64,000 nt of DNA. It comes from Nitrosarchaeum sp. (GTDB taxonomy: Archaea; Thermoproteota; Nitrososphaeria; Nitrososphaerales; Nitrosopumilaceae). This document shows, piece by piece, positions 1-8,090 of the stretch. The DNA lies in assembly GCA_021414105.1 (NCBI GenBank), contig JAIOPB010000016.1:1-64000 (forward strand), written 5' to 3'. Position 1 is the first letter of the stretch. Each line of letters starts with the position of its first letter. The position numbers and the translations under genes were made by a program. The notes under the pieces are model-generated. The model saw nothing but the letters and a program-made list of their open reading frames with translations, did not search any database and had not been told where the DNA came from.

Positions 1-1040
1 TCTGGGGCATTGAAGATTTCATTGACTGCTTTAATTTGTGCTGCTTGGCAAACGTCTTTGATATCACTTGCACTATAGCCATCAAATAATTTTGCAAGTT
101 CTGTTATGTTAACTCGAATGTCTTTTTTTAATGGAGCAGTATATTGCTCAAATAATTTTTCTCTTGCTTCTTGAGTTGGAAGTGAAACATAGATTCTTTT
201 TTGGAATCTTCTAAGAAAAGGCCAATCAAGACTCCATGGTTTGTTAGTAGCACCAATAACATAGAGCATCAAATCTTTACCTTTACCATTAACACCATCC
301 ATTTCTGTCAAGAACTGATTTTTTGTTCTTACCTCTCCTCCAACTTCACTATTTCTAGAACCTAAAAGAGAATCAACCTCATCTACAAAAAGAATTACAG
401 GCTTTCCTTCTTTTTCAGCATATTTTCTTGCCATAGCAAATAATTTTGAAACATTTTTTTCAGCCTCGCCTAACCATTTACTCATCATGGATGCAGCATC
501 TACATTAATGAAATATCCATCCATTTCATTTGCAGTTGCAGCGGCTAACATGGTTTTTCCGGTTCCTGGTGGACCATAAAGTAGCATTCCTTTTGGCCAG
601 CCTAAAGGAAACAGATCAGGTCTTTTGGTAGGATAAACTATTGATTCTCGTAATGCGTTCTTTGCATCATCTAACCCAATTACTTCACTCCAACTAATAT
701 TGGGTTTTTCTTTCATTACAAGATCTTCAAAATCATTTTCATCAGTTTGCCTTTGTACAGAAGCTTGTTGTTCTTTAGGGGAGGCATTTGGATCTACCGC
801 GGGTTCTACTCCACGGGATTCTTGAAGTGCGGTTATTCGATTATGATAAGAATTGCATCGGTCTTTGTAAATAGGATTAAGTTTGCTTGTTGGATAAAGT
901 TGTAGTAGTTTTACAAGTGAATCAATTGCACGCTGATAATGTGTAATTGCCATACCTCGTGCGCCTTGAGAGTCAAACTTGATTGCTTCTGAAGCATACT
1001 TGCTTGCATTATTTTCTAATTCTTGTGGGGCTAAACTCAT
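1..1040 (-). CDS. cdvC: CdvC, ESCRT/Vps4-type AAA+ ATPase (3' end cut by window)
   Basis: AAA+ ATPase of the archaeal Cdv (ESCRT-like) cell-division machinery, expected to remodel CdvB polymers at the division site. Reading from the ATG complementary to 1038-1040 I see an N-terminal helical MIT-type domain (about residues 1-75), a linker, then the ATPase core with Walker A GPPGTGKT (about 156-163) and Walker B ILFVDEVDSL (about 214-223). Roughly 346 residues are present and the C-terminus lies outside the window. The start codon directly abuts the TAG stop of the upstream gene, so translation is probably coupled. The upstream genes include an ESCRT-III-like protein, which fits a substrate-ATPase operon. 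Family assignment is firm; the role is known from the family. Confidence 0.93.
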   Translation of the reverse strand, partial: MSLAPQELENNASKYASEAIKFDSQGARGMAITHYQRAIDSLVKLLQLYPTSKLNPIYKDRCNSYHNRITALQESRGVEPAVDPNASPKEQQASVQRQTDENDFEDLVMKEKPNISWSEVIGLDDAKNALRESIVYPTKRPDLFPLGWPKGMLLYGPPGTGKTMLAAATANEMDGYFINVDAASMMSKWLGEAEKNVSKLFAMARKYAEKEGKPVILFVDEVDSLLGSRNSEVGGEVRTKNQFLTEMDGVNGKGKDLMLYVIGATNKPWSLDWPFLRRFQKRIYVSLPTQEAREKLFEQYTAPLKKDIRVNITELAKLFDGYSASDIKDVCQAAQIKAVNEIFNAP

Positions 1041-1547
1041 CTATATCACCTGTACAGTACTCCCTTGAGAATTTTGTTGGTATTCAGAGGGGTTAACCGC
1101 TGTAGTAAAATTGGTTAAATTAATTGAACCAGTTTTAGATTCATCTACGGCAGATTCATCTAGATATGATTTTTCAAGGTCAGATTTTTCGGAAATTTTA
1201 GAATGCATATTTTTGACTTTATTGATAGAATCCTCAGCAGATAGGATTAATTCAGAGATTTCATCATCAATGCATTCTATTGATTGAGCAGATTCGGTGA
1301 TAATCGAAACAAAATGTTGTAAAATTAAACGTGTCTCTTTTTTATCCTCATATTTGAAGAGCATAAAATTAGCCAGCCCTACAATTTTATTTATGTCCTG
1401 TAATTCCTCCAGAGTTAATTTATCAATTTTAACATCGGGTGCATTAAAGGTAGATAATTTTTTTTCAATTTTTGCAGATAACGATTGGAGATGGTCTATA
1501 TCAGTTGCAAAACCACGTTTGGAGCTAATGAAATTCAAGTATTGCAT
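1041..1547 (-). CDS. Helical protein of unknown function in the cdvC operon
   Basis: 168 residues, predicted almost wholly helical for the first two thirds, followed by a polar Ser/Thr/Asn-rich tail. No motif that I recognise. The tail contains no clear proline-rich MIT-interacting motif. It overlaps the upstream ESCRT-III-like gene by 13 nt and its stop is immediately followed by the cdvC ATG, so the three are surely co-transcribed. Its place between an ESCRT-III-like protein and the ATPase suggests an accessory or a very diverged second ESCRT-III subunit; this is inference from context only. Confidence 0.8.
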   Translation of the reverse strand: MQYLNFISSKRGFATDIDHLQSLSAKIEKKLSTFNAPDVKIDKLTLEELQDINKIVGLANFMLFKYEDKKETRLILQHFVSIITESAQSIECIDDEISELILSAEDSINKVKNMHSKISEKSDLEKSYLDESAVDESKTGSINLTNFTTAVNPSEYQQNSQGSTVQVI

Positions 1548-2095
1548 GCTTTAGAAAAATCAAGATTAGGGTACTGCTTACTTATTTTAGAGTCTACCAT
1601 CAATTTTACTTTATTTAGTACTGATGATGATTCAGCGTTAGATTGGTTAAAATCAAATCTAGCCTCGGTAAGAATTGCAGAATCTAAGATAATGCTGCCT
1701 AAATGTACGGATAATTCAGAAAGGTTCTGACTGCAGGCAGGAAGTAAGCTAAAAAGCTGAGCACTCACAGTCCTTATCATAGGGATTGTCAAAGGTAAAA
1801 GTTCAGGAATACTGTTTATTCCAGAGATAGAATTCATTTTCTTTTGAATTTGAGAGAGAATTTCTAATGAAAAGACGATAGTTCTCTCAAAATCTAGTGC
1901 TTTGACATAAGTATGATCATTGTCATCTAGTTCTAAGAAATTACGGTTTAATTTTTTTAGTTCAGTTTTTTTTGTTTTTAAAATATCCACAATACTGTTT
2001 AGTAAATTGTTTGAATATTCGAGTCTTGGAACAATAGTGACAGTTTGAGATACATTTACACACTCTATTTGAGCCAAATTTGGATTACACATCAT
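1535..2095 (-). CDS. ESCRT-III-like protein (diverged CdvB paralogue)
   Basis: 186 residues. The pattern of long amphipathic helices, with a central stretch reading like the CdvB core (the segment with FERTIVFSLEIL, then IPMIRTVSAQLFSLLP and LSELSVHLGSIILDSA, residues about 80-150), points to the ESCRT-III/CdvB family. It is shorter than classical CdvB and I see no C-terminal winged helix and no evident proline-rich MIM2 motif. First gene of a three-gene operon ending in cdvC, the ATPase that acts on such polymers. Start is an ATG at 2095; an alternative is the adjacent second Met. The assignment rests on pattern similarity by eye, so it should be tested by profile search. Confidence 0.65.
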   Translation of the reverse strand: MMCNPNLAQIECVNVSQTVTIVPRLEYSNNLLNSIVDILKTKKTELKKLNRNFLELDDNDHTYVKALDFERTIVFSLEILSQIQKKMNSISGINSIPELLPLTIPMIRTVSAQLFSLLPACSQNLSELSVHLGSIILDSAILTEARFDFNQSNAESSSVLNKVKLMVDSKISKQYPNLDFSKACNT

Positions 2096-2254
2096 ACCAA
2101 TTTATCAATAGAGATTTGATATTTCAGGACAGTGTCACAATTTTATCAGTAACTGCAGTAACACCTCCCCAGGGTTACAATTTTAAATTTTTTTGAGTAT
2201 TTGTGTAAAGGAATTTAGCTCACAGTGTTACCTAATCATGTGTGAACTAGAATC

Positions 2255-3415
2255 ATGGTAAACGAATATGCATTGACTGTCAGTCTTGAAGAATTTGGCT
2301 TGAGCAAATATGAGGCTCAGGCATATGTTGCCCTTATCTCAAAAGGAACAATATCTGCAGGGGAACTTGCGTATTATTCAGATCTTCCAAGAACCAAAAT
2401 ATATCCCACATTATTAAAGCTGGAAAACAAGAAGTTGGCAATAATTTCAAAAAGCAAGCCAATCATGTGCACGGCCATTGCACCTGAAGATGCATTTGAT
2501 TCAATTATTCATGAGCAGATTAACAAAGTAAATGCAATGAATACATTGGTTTCAAATCTAAAAAAAGCAAGTGAAGAAAGCAGAAAGTCTAGAGGTTCGG
2601 AAGAAAAAAGATATTTTCATGTTAGTGCAAATAATGTTCTAGAGCAGCTAAGAACAATGATTGAATGTTCAAAATCTTCAATCAACATCATGGCAGATCA
2701 GTGGGGATTGGGGCTATTAGAAGAATGTAAAGAGCAATTACTATCAGTACTTCGTAGGAATTTAGAAGTCAGATTATTGTTGCCATCAACACAGATTTGT
2801 TCAGAATCATACAGAGCAATTCCAAATGAAGTAAAAATCAGAATCTCAGATACAATACAGAATTGTTTTGTTTTTGACGAAACAGAGGTATTAATGGTAA
2901 ACAATGAAAATGGCAAGGGAGCAATATTCTCATCAACAGAGGTGTTAGGAGTAAATCAGAATAGAATATTTGCAGATATTTGGAGAAATTCAATTAAAAC
3001 AGAATCACTTGCAGATATGACAAAAAATGAAGCTCAAGAAGTTTACAAAATTATTCGCGTCATTAATGAAAATGGATTAACACATATTCTAAATTCAACA
3101 ATGATTTCAAAAAAACCTGAGTTGGAGATGCTCAAATTACTTGAAAAAAATGGAATTAATTTAAAAGGTAAATCACTTGATGAAATAATTGAGATCATGG
3201 ATGCTGTGCTACAAATCATGTGCTCTGGACATGTGAATTTTGATGCCAATACTAAAAACATAACAATAGAATCAAAATTAAATAGTGGTCATTCATTGCC
3301 ATGGGCATCTATTTTGGATGGATGTCTACAAAAACAAGGGTACAAAACAAGAACAGTATATCAGAATAATTCAAGTAAAGGCGAAAAAGTTCTCATCAAA
3401 ATAAGTAAAAACTAA
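2255..3415 (+). CDS. TrmB-family transcriptional regulator
   Basis: 386 residues. The N-terminus (about 8-80) is the TrmB-type winged helix: LEEFGLSKYEAQAYVALISKG, then an ALAYYSDLPRTKIYPTL-like recognition helix region. The middle (about 120-260) resembles the TrmB effector/PLD-like domain, followed by a C-terminal extension of about 120 residues. TrmB proteins are sugar- or metabolite-responsive repressors or activators in archaea; the ligand here cannot be told. The ATG at 2255 lacks a good TATA 27 nt upstream; a T/A-rich box near 2180-2192 would give a leader of roughly 45 nt. Near-identical 12-mers at 2134-2145 and 2174-2185 lie upstream and could be operator half sites. Confidence 0.88.
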   Translation: MVNEYALTVSLEEFGLSKYEAQAYVALISKGTISAGELAYYSDLPRTKIYPTLLKLENKKLAIISKSKPIMCTAIAPEDAFDSIIHEQINKVNAMNTLVSNLKKASEESRKSRGSEEKRYFHVSANNVLEQLRTMIECSKSSINIMADQWGLGLLEECKEQLLSVLRRNLEVRLLLPSTQICSESYRAIPNEVKIRISDTIQNCFVFDETEVLMVNNENGKGAIFSSTEVLGVNQNRIFADIWRNSIKTESLADMTKNEAQEVYKIIRVINENGLTHILNSTMISKKPELEMLKLLEKNGINLKGKSLDEIIEIMDAVLQIMCSGHVNFDANTKNITIESKLNSGHSLPWASILDGCLQKQGYKTRTVYQNNSSKGEKVLIKISKN

Positions 3416-3440
3416 AATCAGATAACAGTAATCCACAATT

Positions 3441-3893
3441 GTGATTGAAGAAAAAATAAAATCAATCGGAATTAAACTACCCAATCCTCCAAGTCCTGCT
3501 GGATCTTATATTCCAGTAGTAAAATCAGGCAATTTACTATATGTTTCAGGTCAAATCCCAATGGAAGATGGTAAAGTAGCATTTACAGGAAAAGTTTCAG
3601 ATGCAAATATTGAAACGGCACAAAAATCAGCAAGGATTTGTGCAATTAACATACTTGCTCAACTCAAAAAAGAATTAGGAGATTTAGAAAAGATTTCCAG
3701 AATTGTCAGATTGTCAGGGTTTGTAAATTCTAGCCCTGAATTTGCACAGCAACCAAAAGTAATCAATGCCGCCTCAGATTTATTTTATGAAATATTTGGA
3801 GAGTGTGGAAAACACTCTAGAATTGCAGTCGGGGTATCAAGTTTGCCGTTAAATTCAATGACAGAAATTGATGCCATAGTAGAAATAAGATAG
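3441..3893 (+). CDS. RidA/YjgF-family protein
   Basis: 150 residues with the Rid fold signature: LPNPPSPAGSYIPVVKSGN, LLYVSGQIP near the N-terminus, and the conserved Arg in HSRIAVGVSSLP followed by an acidic EIDAIVEI end. Canonical RidA deaminates reactive enamine/imine intermediates of amino-acid metabolism. This member has the proline-rich N-terminus typical of the longer Rid subfamilies, so its substrate need not be that of RidA. The GTG start at 3441 follows the trmB stop by 25 nt, so the pair may form one transcript. Confidence 0.88.
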   Translation: MIEEKIKSIGIKLPNPPSPAGSYIPVVKSGNLLYVSGQIPMEDGKVAFTGKVSDANIETAQKSARICAINILAQLKKELGDLEKISRIVRLSGFVNSSPEFAQQPKVINAASDLFYEIFGECGKHSRIAVGVSSLPLNSMTEIDAIVEIR

Positions 3894-3914
3894 TAAAAAT
3901 TCCAATTTTGAGAT

Positions 3915-4967
3915 TTAGTTTAATTTTTTATTGAATTCTTTAAGGAATGTTTGAATTTTTGGTTTTGGGATAACAGCTCCACATGCTTTATCATGTCCAC
4001 CACCGGAACCACCAAGGTCAGTTGCAAGAACATTAACAATTTTACCCAAATGAATTTTGCAAGATTTGGATCCTCGTACAGAGACTGCGTAGATACCATG
4101 ATCAACTCTTTCTTTGTATGCAACACCAACATCTTTTCCAGATAATCCTAAAACAAAATTAACTGCGCCGCTTGCTCCAGAGTCCATAATTTCCATATAA
4201 CCAATATTCTTCATAGTTTTCATTCCTTTTTTGACTTTGGCAATTATTAGTGCAAGTTTCTCAACTTGGATTTGTGCAAATTCAAATGTATTTGGAATCT
4301 CGTGCGGGAATTTTGAATCGGCTAATTCTTCTACCAAATACAGCAAGTAATCAGGATCTTTTTGGTGTCCAACTATATTGTAAGTAAGAACAGTTGCATT
4401 AATCAAAGCAAACTGTCTATCGTAGATTTGCAGTAATTTAGAGCCAATTGGTCTATCCTCCATATAATCAGTAATAGCAGCACATGCAGCAATGAATGGA
4501 GCTTGATCAGAGAGTTTTGATTTGAAGGCATTATAGACCTGAACAGTGGTGCATTCATTGATATCATGAATCATTTTTACTTTAATTTTTTCTAATTCTT
4601 TGGTAATTTTTGGATCAATATCATGATGATCAATGTACGTTACTGCAACATGATTCTTTTTTAAAATTCTCAAGAGGTCAACAAATTCATCTTGATTCTT
4701 TTTACTAAGACCCAAATCACAAATATATAATGATTTTAATTTTTCATCTGCACAAACTTTCTGGATAGCCTCCATCTGTCCTGGATAATCAACTAATACA
4801 GAATCACCGCCAAACGCCTGTCTGATCAAAGCTGCTGAACTTATACCGTCAGCATCTTCTTTGTGTGAAATACAAACAATTTTAGTTCTTGGTTGTTGAG
4901 GTGTCTTTGGTTTTGTTATAGTTTTTTTCTTAACAGTCTTTGTTTTCTTTATTTTTGATATGACCAT
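3915..4967 (-). CDS. DHH/DHHA1-family phosphoesterase
   Basis: 350 residues. A Lys/Thr/Pro-rich tail (1-28) precedes a DHH domain with HKEDADGISS near residues 34-43, ICDLGLS and the diagnostic YIDHHDID (about 115-122). The C-terminus carries the DHHA1 glycine-rich motif GGSGGGHDKACG. Members hydrolyse phosphodiester bonds: RecJ-like single-strand exonucleases, nanoRNases or cyclic-dinucleotide phosphodiesterases. The archaeal branch with this layout is usually called RecJ-like, but substrate is not decided here. Convergent with the rid gene (21 nt apart). The basic N-terminal tail may help nucleic-acid binding (inference). Confidence 0.88.
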   Translation of the reverse strand: MVISKIKKTKTVKKKTITKPKTPQQPRTKIVCISHKEDADGISSAALIRQAFGGDSVLVDYPGQMEAIQKVCADEKLKSLYICDLGLSKKNQDEFVDLLRILKKNHVAVTYIDHHDIDPKITKELEKIKVKMIHDINECTTVQVYNAFKSKLSDQAPFIAACAAITDYMEDRPIGSKLLQIYDRQFALINATVLTYNIVGHQKDPDYLLYLVEELADSKFPHEIPNTFEFAQIQVEKLALIIAKVKKGMKTMKNIGYMEIMDSGASGAVNFVLGLSGKDVGVAYKERVDHGIYAVSVRGSKSCKIHLGKIVNVLATDLGGSGGGHDKACGAVIPKPKIQTFLKEFNKKLN

Positions 4968-5011
4968 TATTGTCGATTCACTTGCATACCCTCATTTAAA
5001 TCAAGAATGAG

Positions 5012-5206
5012 TTATTGTTTTGATTTCTGAGATTCTTTTGGGCTTTGATTTGTCAAAGATGTAGAATTTACAAATGCATCATAAAATGACAATCCATTCA
5101 TCTGAGTTTGAATATCAATTTCTTGAATTTTGCGTAACTCGTCTCCAGATGCAGTTAAGACTAGATTATCAAGTTTCTCTAAAAGTTGTCGTTCAGCTGG
5201 AGTCAT
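5012..5206 (-). CDS. Small hypothetical protein (64 aa)
   Basis: 64 residues, no recognised domain; two helices predicted and a polar tail. It shares a short motif, Q-x-x-x-G-(L/I)-(S/T)-F-Y-D, with the 86-residue protein encoded at 6493-6753, also leftward, on the other side of citrate synthase. They may be distant paralogues. It lies 44 nt upstream of the DHH gene on the same strand and may be co-transcribed with it. Confidence 0.62.
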   Translation of the reverse strand: MTPAERQLLEKLDNLVLTASGDELRKIQEIDIQTQMNGLSFYDAFVNSTSLTNQSPKESQKSKQ

Positions 5207-5319
5207 TTAATTTTTAATTAAAAATAATCATTTATGAGCCAGAGTTGACATATTAGACTAATTACTAAACTTCATAGACATGATTTCTTGCGAAAATATA
5301 ATAAAAGATTTCTCAAAGG

Positions 5320-6489
5320 ATGTGCGTGGAGACAAAAAACACAGGCTTGCGTGGAATTCAGGTTGCAGACACAAGAATTTCAAATATTGATGGCGAAAAA
5401 GGCAAGCTGATTTATCGTGGGTATGACATTTTAGAACTTACAAAAAAATCAAACTATGAAGAAACAGCATATCTGTTATTACATGATGAATTACCAACCA
5501 AAGAACAACTATCAGAGTTCAAATCCAAACTAAATGAGGCAAGATGGATTCCCAAAAGAATGCAAATCAATATGGGAAATTGGAGAAAAGATGCCGATCC
5601 AATGGACATGCTACAAGCATTTGTTGCAGCATTAGCAGGATATTATGATGAAGAATTTGCAACCAAAGAAGCAAGTTATGATAAAGCAATTAACCTAATT
5701 GCCAAAGTACCTACAATAATTGCAAGTTGGCAAAGAGTCAGAGATGGATTAGAAATAGTAGATCCTGATCCAAGTTTAGATCATGCAGCAAATTTTCTCT
5801 ACATGATGTTTGGAGAAAAACCAGATAAAGAAATTGAAAAGATTTTTGATACATGTTTGATTCTTCATGCAGAACACACATTTAACGCATCTACATTTGT
5901 TGCAAGACAAGTTGCATCAACTAGAGCACATATGTATTCAGCAACAAGTGCAGCAATTGGTGCATTAAGTGGAGAACTACATGGTGGAGCAAACACAGAG
6001 GTAATGAAGATGCTTTTAGACATAGGTACGATAGATAATGTTGTTCCATGGATTAAGGAAAAAATGAGTAAGAGTGAGAGAATCATGGGAATGGGTCATG
6101 CGGTGTATAAAACATATGATCCTAGAGCACAGGTTTTAAAAGAATTATCAAGAAAGCTTGCCGCAAAAACAGGTGAACCATGGTATGATATTACAGAAAA
6201 AGTAGAAACAACTACAATTGCAGAAATAAAAATGCAAAAAGGAAAAGAAATCTATCCAAATGTCGATTTGTACAGTGCTTCAATTTACTATATGCTAAAA
6301 ATTCCAATGGATCTTAATACACCAATTTTTGCAATATCAAGAGTTGCAGGATGGGCAGCACACATAATTGAAGAGAAATTTGCAGAAGCAGCACCAAAGC
6401 CTGCATTGTACAGACCAGAAGCAGTTTATGTTGGAAAATATTGCGGACCAGAAGGTTGTGAATACAAAGGTCTAGACTTGAGAAAATAA
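5320..6489 (+). CDS. gltA: Citrate synthase
   Basis: Condenses acetyl-CoA and oxaloacetate to citrate, entry step of the (oxidative branch of the) TCA cycle in the cytoplasm. 389 residues, normal for the short archaeal type. The three catalytic residues are visible: His221 in GELHGGAN, His260 in MGMGHAVYKTYDPRA, and Asp316 in NVDLYSAS. A Cys-rich C-terminal end (YCGPEGCEYKG) is present. A TATA-like stretch, ATATAATAAAAG at 5297-5308, precedes the ATG at 5320. Single gene between two small leftward genes. Confidence 0.97.
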   Translation: MCVETKNTGLRGIQVADTRISNIDGEKGKLIYRGYDILELTKKSNYEETAYLLLHDELPTKEQLSEFKSKLNEARWIPKRMQINMGNWRKDADPMDMLQAFVAALAGYYDEEFATKEASYDKAINLIAKVPTIIASWQRVRDGLEIVDPDPSLDHAANFLYMMFGEKPDKEIEKIFDTCLILHAEHTFNASTFVARQVASTRAHMYSATSAAIGALSGELHGGANTEVMKMLLDIGTIDNVVPWIKEKMSKSERIMGMGHAVYKTYDPRAQVLKELSRKLAAKTGEPWYDITEKVETTTIAEIKMQKGKEIYPNVDLYSASIYYMLKIPMDLNTPIFAISRVAGWAAHIIEEKFAEAAPKPALYRPEAVYVGKYCGPEGCEYKGLDLRK

Positions 6490-6492
6490 TTT

Positions 6493-6753
6493 TTAATTTC
6501 TTGTGTTAAGCCACTCTTTAGCTTTAGAGTTTACGTCATGTTTGTACAATACTTCAAAAACCATATCATAAAATGTGATGCCTTTTTTTTGTGCTTGATC
6601 ATCTAGCCAACGAATTCCATCAGCCAACTCAGGATCATATTCTGAAAATTCTACAAGTTCATCGACCATTTTTGAAAAGAATGTGTGCGACTCTAGCATA
6701 TGTTGCTCTTTGAATCTTTGATCATAAGGGCGGGATTCAAAATATATAGACAA
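6493..6753 (-). CDS. Small hypothetical protein (86 aa)
   Basis: 86 residues, acidic, mainly helical, no recognised domain. It contains QAQKKGITFYDMV, which resembles the motif of the 64-residue protein at 5012-5206. The longest reading starts with TTG at 6753, but the TATA box of the divergent gene at 6741-6748 would then lie inside it; an in-frame ATG at 6699 (protein of 68 aa) is an alternative. Converges with citrate synthase with only 3 nt between the stops. Confidence 0.6.
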   Translation of the reverse strand: MSIYFESRPYDQRFKEQHMLESHTFFSKMVDELVEFSEYDPELADGIRWLDDQAQKKGITFYDMVFEVLYKHDVNSKAKEWLNTRN

Positions 6754-6775
6754 AAAACCGCTTTTTGGTTGACAA

Positions 6776-7156
6776 TTGGAGCATGTTTTATTTTTTGATG
6801 GAAATACAAAGAGAATATCTTGGGTAATTCAAACAAACAATTCAGTCATAGAGCAAAAAAGAGAACATGTCGATATTTACTTGGATAAAGTAACAAATCA
6901 ACAATCAAAATACATGGGATTACATGTTGGGTTGTTTTGGGGTATTGGCACATTTATCATAAAAAATCAAGACGTTATAAAAATAGCAATAGATGATAAT
7001 ACAATATTTGAGCACCTGTCAACAAATCAAAAAAGTCATGATGAATTTATTGAAAAAAGAACTTGTTTTATCAGACAGTTAATTGAACAAAGAAAATTAA
7101 AAGTTCATTATGAATTGATAACAGCTGATAAAAATTTGGCTGCTAAAAAAATATAA
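6776..7156 (+). CDS. Hypothetical protein (126 aa)
   Basis: 126 residues, alternating strands and helices, not recognised. It starts with TTG at 6776; no in-frame ATG is available. A TATA-like AATATATA at 6741-6748 is about 31 nt upstream, supporting a (nearly) leaderless transcript beginning at this codon. The neighbour at 6493-6753 is divergent with only 22 nt between the longest reading frames. No function is offered. Confidence 0.65.
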   Translation: MEHVLFFDGNTKRISWVIQTNNSVIEQKREHVDIYLDKVTNQQSKYMGLHVGLFWGIGTFIIKNQDVIKIAIDDNTIFEHLSTNQKSHDEFIEKRTCFIRQLIEQRKLKVHYELITADKNLAAKKI

Positions 7157-7476
7157 TGCAAAGGTGCTTAAGACCAAAAACGTGAGTTACTTGGTGACAG
7201 CTCCGATGCATTTTGTAATTGTATTAGAGAAATGAATCATAAAAGAAAGAGTTGTTCAACATGATTGACCATAGTTAAAATCAATTAAAGCGATCATATG
7301 AGATTTTCAACAGTTTTTTTAGATTTGTGTAAATTTTTGAAGAAATTACACATATGACCAAATTTTAAACTGAGATGAAGAGATTCAAACAGGACATAAT
7401 TTTCTAATTATTTTAAATTATGAACGTAATAGTAAAGATTAGATTTATTTAGCTTGAGGAAATCCTTGGATTAATT
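7157..7476. other. 320-nt intergenic region with inverted repeat and promoter
   Basis: No open frame worth calling. It holds an imperfect inverted repeat at 7326-7352 (TGTGTAAATTT, spacer, AAATTACACA) and, near its end, a TATA-like TTTATTTA at 7443-7450 that fits the start of the copper protein at 7477. Confidence 0.6.
7326..7352. promoter_or_regulatory. Imperfect inverted repeat, possible operator
   Basis: TGTGTAAATTT at 7326-7336 pairs with AAATTACACA at 7343-7352, one base short of perfect. It sits about 90 nt upstream of the TATA box of the plastocyanin-like gene. Binding by a regulator is inference only. Confidence 0.35.
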
Positions 7477-8058
7477 ATGGCAGGTATAGATAAAGCGGCA
7501 ATTGCATTTTCTATTGCAATTGTAGCTGTTGGCGTAGGATTTGCAGCTTTTGCTGGTAATGTTCAAGACAACACTCCAGCTGTTTCTGCTCCAGTAATGA
7601 CAAAAACTATGGAGCCAAAAACACAAGCAGACCCATTTGCAGACATAGCAGATAAGGTAAAGCAAGATGCAGAATCTACAACACCAGAAGAAACTGTAGT
7701 AGAAGATGAGACAGTGGTTGAAGAACCAGCTGCACCAGTTGAGGAATCATCTGGACCAGAAACAGTTAGTGTTGAAATTCCAAAAGGAACTTCATCTCCA
7801 GGCTGTGAAACATCTAATGCATGTTTTTCACCAGCATCACTTACAATCAATGCAGGTGATACTGTAGAATGGACAAATACCGATACAGCTGCACACACAG
7901 TAACAAGTGGTAGTCCAGCTAATGGTCCATCCGGTGTATTTGATAGTAGTTTAATCATGGGAGGCGCATCATTTGAAAATACATTTGATGAAGCAGGAAG
8001 CTATGATTATTTCTGCATGGTACATCCATGGATGGTTGGAAACATTCAAGTGAACTAA
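7477..8058 (+). CDS. Membrane-anchored plastocyanin-like blue copper protein
   Basis: Type 1 copper protein, expected on the outer face of the membrane as an electron carrier, a hallmark of ammonia-oxidizing archaea, which use copper where others use haem cytochromes. 193 residues: N-terminal hydrophobic anchor (about 7-27), an acidic Pro/Glu/Val-rich linker (about 50-95), then the cupredoxin domain. Ligands visible: His140 in AAHTVTSG, then Cys180, His183 and Met186 in CMVHPWM. An extra CETSNAC pair could form a disulphide. TATA-like TTTATTTA at 7443-7450 supports a short leader. Convergent with uvrC; T-rich DNA follows the stop. Confidence 0.93.
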   Translation: MAGIDKAAIAFSIAIVAVGVGFAAFAGNVQDNTPAVSAPVMTKTMEPKTQADPFADIADKVKQDAESTTPEETVVEDETVVEEPAAPVEESSGPETVSVEIPKGTSSPGCETSNACFSPASLTINAGDTVEWTNTDTAAHTVTSGSPANGPSGVFDSSLIMGGASFENTFDEAGSYDYFCMVHPWMVGNIQVN

Positions 8059-8090
8059 CCAAAATTTTTCTTTTTTATTATTTTATTTGA
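8059..8090 (+). terminator. T-rich terminator after the copper protein
   Basis: Directly after the stop come several runs of T (TTTTTC TTTTTTATTATTTTATTTG style) on the + strand, as expected for archaeal intrinsic termination without a hairpin. Position is approximate. Confidence 0.4.
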
